A stretch of 64,000 nt of DNA, from NCBI RefSeq assembly GCF_021026375.1, contig NZ_JAJNDB010000001.1, positions 186,001 to 250,000 of the forward strand, read 5' to 3'. Position numbers and translations under genes: made by a program. The notes beneath the pieces are model-generated. The model ran no database searches, had not been told where the DNA came from, and saw nothing but the letters and a program-made list of their open reading frames with translations. Origin of the DNA: Actinomycetospora endophytica (GTDB taxonomy: Bacteria; Actinomycetota; Actinomycetes; Mycobacteriales; Pseudonocardiaceae). The first letter of the stretch is position 1. Each line of letters starts with the position of its first letter. Below are positions 35,703 to 44,964 of this stretch, one piece after another.

Positions 35703-36785
35703 TCAGCGGCGGACCCGGCGTCGGGTGAGCGGGGCGCGGCGGAAGGGGATCGGTCGATCGCCCGACCACGGTGCGGTGGGGGCGCGACACAGCGAGGCGA
35801 AGCGGAGCAGGACGGCGTCGTAGTTCACGCGCCAGCCGGCGAAGTCGCGCCATGCCTGGTCGCGGTCGGGCCGCAGCGGCGCGCCGGCCGCGCTCAGCTC
35901 GCGACACGCGTCGTCGAACTCGTCCCTGGTGATCGAGACGGGGTCGGTGGGCGACGGCTCGGGGTCGTAGGGCATCAGGTAGAAGTCGCCGACGCGCTGC
36001 AGTGCCAGGTAGCCCGACCGCAGGCAGAGTTCGGCCGCGGGTCGGCGTCCCAGGTCGAGGGTCGACGAGGTGAGCGCGGCGGCGTCCAGGACGGCGCCGG
36101 CGGCCGTCACCCATGAGCGGTCCGGCTGCGGTGATCGGAACAGGACGAGGCTGGGTGCCGTGCTGTGGGTCTCCTCGATGTCGGCGAACCAGCGCTGCCA
36201 CTCCGCCCAGAACCCGTCCAGTTCCTCGAGGCCGTCGATCCGGGCCAACCGCGCGAGGAGGGCGGCGGCCGACGGAGGCCGGCCCGCCTGGGTCTCGAGT
36301 GCGGTGACCATCACCTCGCGCCGGGAGAACGACGCGTAGATCGACGGCAGGTACGACACGAGCAGCGCCAACAGGGCGAGCCCCAGGACCGCCTCGGCGA
36401 ACACCAGCGCCGCCGTCGACACCGTCGCGGGCGCTCGGAAGCCCAGGGTCAGCAGCGACGACCCGCTCTCCAGGAATGCTCCGTCCCACGACTGACCGGT
36501 GGCCCGGAAGATCGCCATGAACCCGGCCAGCACCAGCGCCAGCCACACGACCGGCAGGCAGAGCAGGCTCAGCGGCGCGTAGAGCGCGAGCAGGCGCTCC
36601 CGCCGCGCGCTGTCACGCAGCCGGCCGACCGGCTCGAACACCAGACCTACCAGCACGAACACCCACCGGGTGATGAACACCGGCGTCGCCCGGGGCACGG
36701 CCAGGGTCTGCGCGGCGGAGAGCGCGGTCGCCGCCACGACCGCCGCACCCACCAGCCCGAGGAGCACTGCCAGCGCCGTCTGCAC
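35703..36785 (-). CDS. Ion-channel-like membrane protein
   Basis: 360 residues: four hydrophobic helices in the first 150 (start VLLGLVGAAVVAATALSAAQ), then a soluble C-terminal domain of about 210 residues. Between helices three and four, SGSSLLTLGFRAP resembles the pore helix and filter of ion-transport-2 channels (T-x-G-F). The soluble part has W-rich helices (ELDGFWAEWQRWFADIEETH) and could be a gating or sensor domain. The ion selectivity is not predictable. The only near neighbour is the small HTH gene, whose stop is three bases from this stop. Confidence 0.65.
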   Translation of the reverse strand: MQTALAVLLGLVGAAVVAATALSAAQTLAVPRATPVFITRWVFVLVGLVFEPVGRLRDSARRERLLALYAPLSLLCLPVVWLALVLAGFMAIFRATGQSWDGAFLESGSSLLTLGFRAPATVSTAALVFAEAVLGLALLALLVSYLPSIYASFSRREVMVTALETQAGRPPSAAALLARLARIDGLEELDGFWAEWQRWFADIEETHSTAPSLVLFRSPQPDRSWVTAAGAVLDAAALTSSTLDLGRRPAAELCLRSGYLALQRVGDFYLMPYDPEPSPTDPVSITRDEFDDACRELSAAGAPLRPDRDQAWRDFAGWRVNYDAVLLRFASLCRAPTAPWSGDRPIPFRRAPLTRRRVRR

Positions 36786-36983
36786 CGGAGCATCGTGCCC
36801 GTCTGGCGCCGCATCGTGCCGGGACGAGCCGCCGCCGGCTGACCCTCAGTCCCGGCGCCGGTGATCGACGACCGGAGGGCCGACCTTCGGGGCCACGTCG
36901 CCTCGCGGCGAGACCCGGGCAACCGTGTCGCCCCGGACCTGACGCTCCTGGCCGCGCTGCGGATCGGGCAGCGGCACGGTGGT

Positions 36984-37223
36984 TCAGGCCGCGGCGATGA
37001 TGTAGAGCGAGTACACGAGGATCGCCGCGACGGCGGCGAAGCAGGCCCCGGCCACGGCGGTGCTCATGGCGACCCCGAGGCCCCGGCCGTTCTGCCCGCC
37101 GTCCAGGGCGCGACGACGGGAGCTGAGCCCGATCGCGCCGAGGGCGAACAGGACGACCACGACGACGCCCACCGCCAGCGACACGACGCTGACCAGGCCC
37201 AGGGCCGCCCACTCGATCTTCAT
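36984..37223 (-). CDS. Small two-helix membrane protein next to PiT
   Basis: 79 residues with two hydrophobic helices (about 7-30 and 53-77) and a basic/polar loop SSRRRALDGGQNGRG between. It begins 25 bases after the phosphate transporter stop on the same strand, so it is likely co-transcribed. It may be a transporter accessory subunit; that is position-based inference. Confidence 0.7.
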   Translation of the reverse strand: MKIEWAALGLVSVVSLAVGVVVVVLFALGAIGLSSRRRALDGGQNGRGLGVAMSTAVAGACFAAVAAILVYSLYIIAAA

Positions 37224-37248
37224 CGCCGATGCTCCCCTTCGATGGGTG

Positions 37249-38379
37249 TCAGGCCGCTGCCGGGGCCGTCTGGTCGATCGACGGGACGTCGTTGACGTTG
37301 TCGGCAGTGACCGGATTGCGCTTCGACCACGCGTAGATCCCGCCCGACGCGGCGATCAGCACCACCGCGACCAGGATCGTGCCCAGCGGGCCCTTGCCCG
37401 CGGTCCACGCCGCGACGGCACCGACGGCGGCGGCGGCCGGCAGCGTCAGCACCCACGCGATGGCCATCTGCCCGGCGACACCCCACTGGACCTGGGCCAG
37501 CCGCCGGCCCGCGCCCGCCCCGAAGATCGAGCCCGTGCAGACCTGGGTGGTCGAGAGCGCGAAGCCGAGGTGGGCCGAGGCGAGGATGACGGTGGCCGAG
37601 GCGGTCTCGGCCGCGAAGCCCTGCCGCGTCTGGATGTCGCTGATCCGCTTGCCGAGGGTCTGGATGATCCGCCAGCCGCCCACGTAGGTCCCGAGCCCGA
37701 TGGCCACCCCGCAGGAGAGGATGACCCAGAACGGCGGCCCGGCGTTCGGCGAGAGGATGCCGGCGCTGATCAGGGTCAGCGTGATCACGCCCATGGTCTT
37801 CTGGGCGTCGCTGGTGCCGTGGGCCAGCGCGACCGTGGACGCGCTGAGAATCTGGCCGAAACGGAAGGTCGTCGAGATCGTCTCCGGATCGGACCGCTCG
37901 GTCATCCGGTAGGTCAGGTACGTCGCGATCAGGGCGATCAGCCCGGCGAGCAGCGGGGAGATCACCGCCGGCAGGACGATCTTCGAGATGACCGCGCCGA
38001 AGTTCACCGCGTCGGCACCGGCGGCGACGACGGTCGCGCCGATGAGGCCGCCGAACAGCGCGTGCGACGAGCTGGACGGCAGGCCGACCAGCCAGGTGAC
38101 GAGGTTCCACAGGATCGCTCCGACCAGCCCCGCGAAGATCACCACCGGGGTGATCTTCGCGTCGTCCACCAGGCCGTTGGAGATGGTCTTCGCGACCTCG
38201 ATCGAGAGGAAGGCGCCCACCACGTTGAGCACCCCGGCGACGGCGACCGCGACGCGCGGCGGCATCGCTCGCGTGGCGATCGACGTCGCCATCGCGTTGG
38301 CCGTGTCGTGGAAGCCGTTCGTGAAGTCGAAGGCGAGCGCGGTCACCACCACGGCGATCACGATCAGTGACACGGTCAT
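37249..38379 (-). CDS. PiT-family inorganic phosphate transporter
   Basis: 376-residue cation/phosphate symporter of the PiT (PHO-4) family. The duplicated signature is present: ALAFDFTNGFHDTANAMATS at the N-terminus and VALAHGTSDAQKTMGVITL in the second half, with GLPSSSSHALFGGLIGA and ASAHLGFALSTTQVCTGSIF as the paired loop motifs. About ten membrane helices. The ATG at 38379 starts the conserved region. No PhoU-like DUF47 gene, the usual partner, is adjacent; a small membrane protein follows instead. Confidence 0.95.
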   Translation of the reverse strand: MTVSLIVIAVVVTALAFDFTNGFHDTANAMATSIATRAMPPRVAVAVAGVLNVVGAFLSIEVAKTISNGLVDDAKITPVVIFAGLVGAILWNLVTWLVGLPSSSSHALFGGLIGATVVAAGADAVNFGAVISKIVLPAVISPLLAGLIALIATYLTYRMTERSDPETISTTFRFGQILSASTVALAHGTSDAQKTMGVITLTLISAGILSPNAGPPFWVILSCGVAIGLGTYVGGWRIIQTLGKRISDIQTRQGFAAETASATVILASAHLGFALSTTQVCTGSIFGAGAGRRLAQVQWGVAGQMAIAWVLTLPAAAAVGAVAAWTAGKGPLGTILVAVVLIAASGGIYAWSKRNPVTADNVNDVPSIDQTAPAAA

Positions 38380-38597
38380 CGGAATCCCCGCCCCCCGCAC
38401 GTCGCGGGCATCGGGCGAGGGATCCGCCCCGACGACGGCCCCTGGTGCCCGGGCCCGGTCCAGCCCGGTGGGCGAGAGTCTGCTTCCAGGGCGAAGTCCG
38501 GGTGACGCTCCTCTAGCTCCCGGTGAACACGGGATAACCGCAGATCACGGAATCGCACATCCGGCGGAATTGACGCTGCCGAATCGTCGCAGCGCAA

Positions 38598-39176
38598 CTA
38601 CGGACCGTGAGACGCGTTCGACCTTCCGTCCGCGTCGCCCGCGAGGATCCAGGTGTCGCGAGCGGGAAGGTCGAGCTCGGGGCGGGCCGGGGTTGCCCCG
38701 GCGCCGACGAGCTCGTACCCGAGGCGTTCGGCGATCTCCCGCACGACGCCGTCGTCGGCGGGCACGGTCAGGCGCAGGCGATCGCAGCCCGCGCGGCAGG
38801 CGATCTCGGAGGCCGACTCCAGGGCGACCACGACGTGGCTCCTGACCACGGGCTGCCCGGTCAGCAGTGGGGCGATCGCGACGGTGTCGGCCCCGGGGAA
38901 CGAGAGCATGACGCCGAGGCGCGCGCGGCCGTGGTGGCAGACGACCAGGATCTCGACCTCCGAGTCCGCCGCGAGTGCGTCGACGGATTCGATCAGCAGC
39001 CGGGCCAGGCCGGTGGCGTCTCCGGACACGAGCCGGGCCAGGTCGGCGCCGTCCATGACGCGCGGGTGGAGGGCACGGCGGCCGGCCGCACCGCAGCGGC
39101 AGCGTCCGGCGGGCTCGGTCTGCCGCGTCACAGCGCCTCCGGCCGAGCCCGTGTCGACGACGGGGTGCGACGTCAC
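38598..39176 (-). CDS. Hypothetical protein with Cys-rich N-terminus
   Basis: 192 residues, no family recognised. Near the N-terminus CRCGAAG may bind metal. The remainder looks like one alpha/beta domain: ARLLIESVDALAADSEVEIL, VCHHGRARLGVMLSFPGADT, then a half resembling the end of an acetyltransferase-like fold (DGVVREIAERLGYELVGAG). A GNAT relationship is only a guess. It is divergent from the first SpoIIE-type gene, with 234 bases between. Confidence 0.55.
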   Translation of the reverse strand: MTSHPVVDTGSAGGAVTRQTEPAGRCRCGAAGRRALHPRVMDGADLARLVSGDATGLARLLIESVDALAADSEVEILVVCHHGRARLGVMLSFPGADTVAIAPLLTGQPVVRSHVVVALESASEIACRAGCDRLRLTVPADDGVVREIAERLGYELVGAGATPARPELDLPARDTWILAGDADGRSNASHGP

Positions 39177-39410
39177 GGCCGAACGGTGGCCTCGGTCTGG
39201 ACAGCTGTCAAGTTTTTCCTGGACGACTGGTCAGACGCGCCGGTACGGCAGCCCGCGACGGACTCGTCCATCGGGGGCGTCGTCGCGGAGTTCCCGGCGC
39301 CGGCCGGCTCGACCTACTATCCGGGCTGATCGCCCGTCGATGGTTCGTGGCGCCGGACTCGGGCTGACCCACGAGGACGCCGGAATCTCGACGCGGGGAC
39401 GGAGCGGGAC

Positions 39411-41447
39411 GTGCCGGATCGCGACGACGAGCTGCGGCGCACGGTGGGAGAGGCCGGCCAGGTACGACAGGCGTTCGAGGAGCTGCCGCTGATGATGGCG
39501 GCGATGGACGGACCGGAGCTGCGGTTCGTCGCGGCGAACGCGGCGTACCGGGCTCTGGCCGGCAGCTCGGCATTCATCGGTGAGCCCCTGCGCGGTGTCT
39601 TTCCCGAGGTCGGCGGGCAGCAGGTCTTCGAGGCGGTCGAGCGTGTCTACGCCACCGCTGAGCCCTACTCGATGCACGAGTGGCGGATGCAGTTCGGGAT
39701 GGACGACAGCGGGCAGCCCAAGGAGCTGTTCCTCGACGTCCACCTGGTGCCGCGCTTCACGGCCGAGGGCGAGAAACGCGGTGTCGTCGGCTACATCACC
39801 GACGTCACGGCGCTGGTCACGGCACGGCTCGCCGCGCAGACCAAGGCCGCCGAGGTCGAGCGCCGGTACGAGCAGGCGCGCGACGTGATCGCGTTGCTGC
39901 AGCGTGAGCTGCTCTCGCCGGGACTGCCGGTCCTGCCCGGGGTGCGCGTCGCCGCCAGCTACCTGCTCGCCGACGCCGAGACCGCCGCGGGCGGCGACTG
40001 GTTCGACGCGCTGCCGCTGTCCGACGGCCGCGTGGGACTGGTGGTCGGTGACGTGGTCGGGCACGGGGTCGCGGCGTCCGCGGTGATGGGACAGCTGCGA
40101 GCGATCGCGGCCGAGCGGCTCCACAGCGGCGCGACCATCGCCGACGCGCTGGCCGCCGTCGACGCCGTCGCCGACCGGGTGCCGGGAGCTCGGGCAGCGA
40201 CGGTGTGCGCCGCCGTGCTGGACCCGGCCACCGGCGCACTGTCCTACTGCACGGCCGGGCACCCGCCGCCGCTGGTCGTTCCGGTATCGGGCGAACCCGG
40301 GTACCTGCCCATCTCCGGGGCGGGTCCGCTGGGCACCGGGTCGGAGTTCCCGCTGGCGAAGGCCGTGCTCGAGGTCGGTGACGTGCTGCTCTGCTACACC
40401 GACGGGATCATCGAGCGTCCCGGCCGGACGCGTGTGGAGAGCACGGCGGAGCTCACCCGGGTCGCCGCGGACGGTGCCGCCGGGCGGGGCTTCCACACCG
40501 GCGAGTTCTCCGCGGTCGAGCGGGTGTGCACGCAGACCCTGGAGCTGCTGGTGCGAGCGACCGGACACGGCGACGACATCACCCTGCTGGCCGTTCAGCG
40601 CCGCGAGCCCCTTCCTCCTCTGGAGCTCACGCTGCCCGCCGAGCCGGAGACCGTCGGAGTCCTTCGCGCCCAGCTCCGTGCCTGGCTCGTCGAACTGGGG
40701 GTGAGCCCGGACGATCTCTTCCGCGTGCCGCACGCGGTGAACGAACTGGTCACCAACGCCGTCGACCATGCCTATCCCGACGGCGACCCGGGCCCGGTGT
40801 CGTTGTCGGCGAGCGTGGACACGACCGGGACACTCCACGCCTCCGTCTCCGACCGGGGGACGTCCGCGGCCGACGGTCCCGACGGCGTCGACGACCTCCG
40901 CGCGCTACCGCTGCACGTCGAGCGCGGCCGGGGGTTGGCCATGACCCGCCGACTCCTCGACCTCCTCGACCTCGAGCAGGGAGGGCAGGGCACGACCGCG
41001 ACGATCAGCCACCGGCTCTCACGACCGGCCCGGCTGTTGACCGCCGACGACGTGCGCGGTGTGGTGGCCCCTGCCTCGCCGGGCATCCGGGCCGAGTTCC
41101 TGCTGATCCTCGACGAGTCCTCGGGGCGGGGCCCACGCATCCGACTCTCCGGACCGGTCGATGCGGACAACGCCACGAAGCTGAGGACCGCGCTCGCGGG
41201 CCACACCCTCGGCGGGCCGGATCAGCTCGTCGTCAACCTGAGCGACGTGACGCTGTTGGCCAGCGCCGGTATCGCCGTGCTGGCCGCCGCACGCACCCGA
41301 GCCGCGGCCGGAATGCTGCAGCTGTACGCCGCCGTGGGGAGCGAGGCGGACCAGGTCCTGACCCTCGTCGGCTTCGACCACACCACCGAGGACCCCGATC
41401 GGCAGCCACCGAACCACCAGGTCAACGCGACGACGGACGCGGGCTGA
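39411..41447 (+). CDS. PAS - SpoIIE phosphatase - HATPase - STAS signalling protein (1)
   Basis: 678 residues combining all partner-switching activities. PAS sensor (about 20-140; PLMMAAMDGPELRFVAANAA), PP2C/SpoIIE phosphatase (about 165-395; GGDWFDALPL, VVGDVVGHG, YTDGIIE and GDDITLL supply metal Asp residues), RsbW/SpoIIAB-type kinase domain (about 405-530; N-box AVNELVTNAVDHAY, G-box RGRGLAMTRRLL), and a C-terminal STAS domain (about 565-665; LLASAGIAVL keeps the phosphoacceptor Ser). It probably controls a sigma factor or anti-sigma partner through stress input. The GTG start has GGAG upstream. A close paralogue follows. Confidence 0.92.
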   Translation: MPDRDDELRRTVGEAGQVRQAFEELPLMMAAMDGPELRFVAANAAYRALAGSSAFIGEPLRGVFPEVGGQQVFEAVERVYATAEPYSMHEWRMQFGMDDSGQPKELFLDVHLVPRFTAEGEKRGVVGYITDVTALVTARLAAQTKAAEVERRYEQARDVIALLQRELLSPGLPVLPGVRVAASYLLADAETAAGGDWFDALPLSDGRVGLVVGDVVGHGVAASAVMGQLRAIAAERLHSGATIADALAAVDAVADRVPGARAATVCAAVLDPATGALSYCTAGHPPPLVVPVSGEPGYLPISGAGPLGTGSEFPLAKAVLEVGDVLLCYTDGIIERPGRTRVESTAELTRVAADGAAGRGFHTGEFSAVERVCTQTLELLVRATGHGDDITLLAVQRREPLPPLELTLPAEPETVGVLRAQLRAWLVELGVSPDDLFRVPHAVNELVTNAVDHAYPDGDPGPVSLSASVDTTGTLHASVSDRGTSAADGPDGVDDLRALPLHVERGRGLAMTRRLLDLLDLEQGGQGTTATISHRLSRPARLLTADDVRGVVAPASPGIRAEFLLILDESSGRGPRIRLSGPVDADNATKLRTALAGHTLGGPDQLVVNLSDVTLLASAGIAVLAAARTRAAAGMLQLYAAVGSEADQVLTLVGFDHTTEDPDRQPPNHQVNATTDAG

Positions 41448-41582
41448 CGCCCGGGGACCGGACCATGGTGACCGGCGTCTCAAAGAGCGAGGCGTCCACG
41501 TCGACGACGTGCATGCTCCCGGCCATCGGCGCGCTCGCAACCCCCGACACGCGAGCCGGAACCGACGGGCAGGTGATCACTC

Positions 41583-41762
41583 GTGCATTCGCACCTGGGA
41601 CGGATTCTGGTCCCCACCGACGTGCCAGGCAGGACCGAACTGGCCCAGCACCCGATTCCCGCCACCGTCATCCCGGAACGGCCCTGGTGGCCGACGTGGA
41701 TCGCCGGGGACGAGGACGGCCGCATCCGCCGCGAGTACGCGGAGCGCTCCGCCACCTGGTGA
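41583..41762 (+). CDS. Candidate 59-residue small protein between the SpoIIE paralogues
   Basis: GTG start with a strong extended ribosome-binding site AGGTGATC ending four bases before it, the same geometry as the lysine-rich microprotein. The translation begins HSHLGRILVPTDVPGR, continues TELAQHPIPATVIPERPWWP, and ends DGRIRREYAERSATW. It has no cysteine and two adjacent Trp, and no family is known. It could be a short accessory of the phosphatase genes; the surrounding bases hold nothing else convincing. Confidence 0.45.
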   Translation: MHSHLGRILVPTDVPGRTELAQHPIPATVIPERPWWPTWIAGDEDGRIRREYAERSATW

Positions 41763-41921
41763 GCACGACGGGTCGCGGTGTCTCCGTCGCGTCGGGGTTC
41801 CGTCGCCGCGCCGCCGGACGGCCCCTCGCGCACGGCCGTCCGCCAGCGGATAGTGTGTCCCGCGCCACAAGGGGGCTTTGGGGCGAGGAGCCACGAGGGG
41901 GCCTGAGGCGAGGAGTTGGCC
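41763..41921. promoter_or_regulatory. Leader region of the second SpoIIE-type gene
   Basis: Contains GGCGAGGAG twice (near 41882 and 41907); the second copy is the ribosome-binding site of the next gene. No clear promoter hexamers are seen. Confidence 0.3.
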
Positions 41922-43886
41922 ATGGCCGAGGACCTGGGATCCCACCGGGAGCTCTCCCACGCGTTCGGTGACCTCGACGCCGTCGCAGCGAGCTTCGAGC
42001 AACAGCTCGATCCGGTGCTGGTCTTCCGTGGCCCGGAGCACGTGTTCGCGGCGCTGAACGCCGCCGGGCGGCGGATGTTCGGACACCGCCCGGTGCTGGG
42101 GCGCACGTATCGCGAGAGCGTCGGTGACGCCGACGGACCGCCTCTGACCGAGCTGCTCGACGAGGCCTTCCACACCGCCCGGCCGGTCACGGCGCGCGAG
42201 CAGCCGGTCATGATCCGGCCGTCCGCCGAGCAGCCGGCCGTCCAGCACTTCCTGACCATCAGCGTGAGGGCGATCTTCGACGGCGACGGGCGGGTCGTCG
42301 GAGTCACCTGCCACATCGCGAACGTCACCGGTGAGACCGTCGAGCGGCGCGCCGAGCGGTCCCGGACGGACGAGGCCCGGCAGCACTACCTGGAGAGCCG
42401 CGACATGGTGGTGGCGCTGCAGCGCAGCCTGCTGCCCGCCGATCTGCCGGTACTGCCCGGATCGCAGCTGGCCGCGCGGTACCTCGTCGCCGGCAGCGAG
42501 CTGACCGCGGGCGGGGACTGGTTCGACGTGATCCTGCAGCCCGAAGGGCGGATGGGCCTCGTCGTCGGGGACGTCGTGGGACACGGGGCACGGGCCTCGG
42601 CGACGATGGGCCAGCTGCGGGCGGTCCTGGCCGCCTATCTGATCGAGGGCGCCACCGTGGACGAGGCGCTGGCCCGGTTGGACCGGTTCGTCGCCCGCCT
42701 CCCCGCGGCCACGGCGACCACGGTCTGCCTCGGCGTGCTCGACCCGAACACCCGTGCGCTGTCCTACGCCTCCTGCGGCCACCTGCCGCCGCTGCTGATC
42801 CCTGCCGCCGGGGAGGCCTACTACCTGCCGACGGTCCCCGGCGGCCCCCTCGGAACCGCCGGCCCGCCCCCGAAGGCCCAGACGGTCCAGCTCGAGCTCG
42901 GCGACGTGCTGTTGCTCTACACCGACGGCCTCATCGAGCGCGCGGACCGCAGCCTGGACGTCGGACGCTCGCAGCTGCGGCAGTGCGCCGCCGAGGCCCT
43001 CGCGGATCGCGACGCCGGGGCGGTCGGTGGAGCGACGGTCGACCGGGTGTGCGAGATCGCGGTGAATCGGATGACCGAGGGTGGATACACCGACGACGTC
43101 AGTCTGCTCGGCTGCGAGCTGACCACAACGATCAGCGCGCCCTTCCACGCCGAGCTGCCGGCGGAGACGGAAGCGCTCGCGACCCTGCGCGGCACCTCGG
43201 GCGCCTGGTTGAGCACCCTGGGCGCCTGCCACGACGACGTCGAGTCCCTCCACCTGGCCTTGGGCGAAGCGGTCGCCAACTGCATCGAGCACGCCTACCT
43301 CACCGATCCCGGCCGGATCACCGTCGACGGCTATCTGGACACCGCCGGCCGCGCCTGTCTCACCGTCTCCGACCGCGGATCGTGGCGGGCCCCTACTGCC
43401 GATCCGGGCGGCCGGGGCCGCGGCCTGGTGATGCTGCGACGGTTCATGGACAGCGTCGAGGTCGACACCGATGGCCCTGGTACCACCGTGCTGATGGAAC
43501 GCACCCTCCGTCGCTACCCGGTGCTCGCCGTCGCCGGCGGCGGACCCTCGGACGGCCCGACACCCGAGCGGCCGTTCTCCGTCGAGACCACCGGCTCCGA
43601 TCCGCTCCAGGTCCGTGTCACCGGCGTCGTCGACATGGCGACCACGCCGGCACTGCGACGCCATCTCGAACGTGCCACCCGCGGCGGAGCCCTCCCCGTC
43701 ACCCTCGACCTCACCGCCGTCGACCAGCTCGCCAGCGCCGCTGTGCTCCTGCTGCACGAGCTCGCCGAACAGGCCGCCGTGGACGACCGACCGCTCCGGA
43801 TCATCGCGCCCCCGGGAGCGACCGCGAGCCAGGTCCTGGAACTGTCCGGTCTCGATCACCTCGTCGAACCGGACCTCGACGACTGA
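41922..43886 (+). CDS. PAS - SpoIIE phosphatase - HATPase - STAS signalling protein (2)
   Basis: 654-residue paralogue of the preceding protein with the same order: PAS-like N-terminus (about 20-140; PVLVFRGPEHVFAALNAAGR), PP2C/SpoIIE (about 165-385; GGDWFDVILQ, VVGDVVGHG, YTDGLIE, TDDVSLL), RsbW-type ATPase (about 400-525; ALGEAVANCIEHAYL, GRGRGLVMLRRFM), and STAS (about 545-650; QLASAAVLLLHEL, Ser kept but the following Gly replaced by Ala). The ATG at 41922 has AGGAG six bases upstream, better than the TTG at 41916. Two such complete modules in tandem suggest duplication and divergence of sensory input. Confidence 0.92.
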   Translation: MAEDLGSHRELSHAFGDLDAVAASFEQQLDPVLVFRGPEHVFAALNAAGRRMFGHRPVLGRTYRESVGDADGPPLTELLDEAFHTARPVTAREQPVMIRPSAEQPAVQHFLTISVRAIFDGDGRVVGVTCHIANVTGETVERRAERSRTDEARQHYLESRDMVVALQRSLLPADLPVLPGSQLAARYLVAGSELTAGGDWFDVILQPEGRMGLVVGDVVGHGARASATMGQLRAVLAAYLIEGATVDEALARLDRFVARLPAATATTVCLGVLDPNTRALSYASCGHLPPLLIPAAGEAYYLPTVPGGPLGTAGPPPKAQTVQLELGDVLLLYTDGLIERADRSLDVGRSQLRQCAAEALADRDAGAVGGATVDRVCEIAVNRMTEGGYTDDVSLLGCELTTTISAPFHAELPAETEALATLRGTSGAWLSTLGACHDDVESLHLALGEAVANCIEHAYLTDPGRITVDGYLDTAGRACLTVSDRGSWRAPTADPGGRGRGLVMLRRFMDSVEVDTDGPGTTVLMERTLRRYPVLAVAGGGPSDGPTPERPFSVETTGSDPLQVRVTGVVDMATTPALRRHLERATRGGALPVTLDLTAVDQLASAAVLLLHELAEQAAVDDRPLRIIAPPGATASQVLELSGLDHLVEPDLDD

Positions 43887-44066
43887 TCCGGGTCACTCCG
43901 GAGATTCCCGACCGCGTTGACGCGAGCCTTCGCGGTCTTTTCGTCATCAGGGAGTTCCGGACCACCGGCAACGAGCACACACTCGTCACCGATCGCTCGT
44001 GCTACTCCTGATTCCGGCACCGCGATCGGATGGTCAGCAGGTTCCCGTTACTGGAGGTCGTCGACG

Positions 44067-44897
44067 ATGAGCGAGGAATCGTCCGGCACCGGGCCCGTCG
44101 CAGGTGTCGTGGTGGGGGTGGACGACTCCCACAGTGCGCGAGCCGCGGTGGCGTGGGCGGCGGCCGCCGCCCGTCGACGCGGGCTCGGCCTGCACCTGGT
44201 CGAGGTCCTGCCCGGGCCGGGAGTCGAGACCGGGACACCGCACGGGAGGGCGCGGGCGCTGCTCCACCAGGCGCAGGGGATCGCGCGGACGATCAGCCCC
44301 GACCTCACGATCACCGTCCGCACCCTGCCCGGGCGGGTGGGTCCCGCCCTCGTCAGCTATGCCGCCGACGCCGGGCTGCTCGTCGTCGGGTCGAACGGTC
44401 CCGGCGGGCCCATCCCGCTGTCGCTGGGTTCCATCCTCGGCGAGGTGACCACGCGCTGTCGGTGCCCGGTGATCCTGGTGCCCGCCAGGAGGGAGCTGCG
44501 GCCGCGAGTCGACGACGCCCCGGTGGTGGTCGCGCTCGACGACGGTCCGGACGGTCGGCGGGCGCTGGAGTTCGCCGCCGAGACCGCCCACCGCTACGGA
44601 GCCGCCCTGTCGGTCCTGGCCGGGACGACCGCTCCGAACCGTGAGGACTCGGGCGGACCCTCGGTCGGGCCCCCGCCTCCGGCCGAGCTCGACCAGCTGC
44701 ATGACAGCTATCCGGGCCTGGAGATCCGTACCGAGACCGTGACCGGCCGACTCGGAGACGAGCTGCTCAACGCGGGCTCGCGGGCCCAGCTGATCGTCGT
44801 GGCCGCCCGCCGGCGCGGCTCCGGAGGCGGCCAGGCGTCCGGCTGGACGCGACACTTCCTGCCCGTCCTGAGCGCCTGCCCGGTCGCGGTCGTGTGA
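44067..44897 (+). CDS. Tandem-domain universal stress protein
   Basis: 276 residues, two UspA domains (about 10-140 and 150-275). Domain 1 has GVVVGVDDSHSARAAVAWAA and the ATP-binding-type loop VVGSNGPGG followed by PVILVPA. Domain 2 starts VVVALDDGPDGRRALEFAAE and has a weaker glycine motif (VAARRRGSGGG). USPs bind ATP or cAMP in actinobacteria and help stress or hypoxia survival. GGAGG precedes the ATG. It lies 180 bases after the second SpoIIE-type gene, in line with a general stress-response region. Confidence 0.9.
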   Translation: MSEESSGTGPVAGVVVGVDDSHSARAAVAWAAAAARRRGLGLHLVEVLPGPGVETGTPHGRARALLHQAQGIARTISPDLTITVRTLPGRVGPALVSYAADAGLLVVGSNGPGGPIPLSLGSILGEVTTRCRCPVILVPARRELRPRVDDAPVVVALDDGPDGRRALEFAAETAHRYGAALSVLAGTTAPNREDSGGPSVGPPPPAELDQLHDSYPGLEIRTETVTGRLGDELLNAGSRAQLIVVAARRRGSGGGQASGWTRHFLPVLSACPVAVV

Positions 44898-44950
44898 CCG
44901 CCGGGGCCCACCAGCCCGATCCCCGGCGGTCGTCACCGGCTTCGCGCCGG
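44898..44950. terminator. Bidirectional terminator between convergent genes
   Basis: CCGCCGGGG (44898-44906) pairs perfectly with CCCCGGCGG (44921-44929) around a 14-base loop, followed by a second small hairpin CCGGC-TTCGC-GCCGG (44936-44950). It sits between the convergent USP and SRPBCC genes and can terminate both. Confidence 0.65.
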
Positions 44951-44964
44951 CCAGGCTCCCGACG

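Noticed and set aside
38376-38597. 73-residue minus-strand frame before the PiT gene
   Set aside because: Contains TTA and CTA codons rare in this genome, has no Shine-Dalgarno and overlaps the PiT start.
41882-41915. Direct repeat GGCGAGGAG
   Set aside because: Short, and one copy is the ribosome-binding site; not enough to claim a regulatory repeat.
39411-43886. Loss of the STAS phosphoacceptor Ser in both SpoIIE proteins
   Set aside because: Alignment with SpoIIAA (Asp57-Ser58-Ser59) shows that the first Ser is kept; only the preceding Asp and following Ser are changed to Ala.
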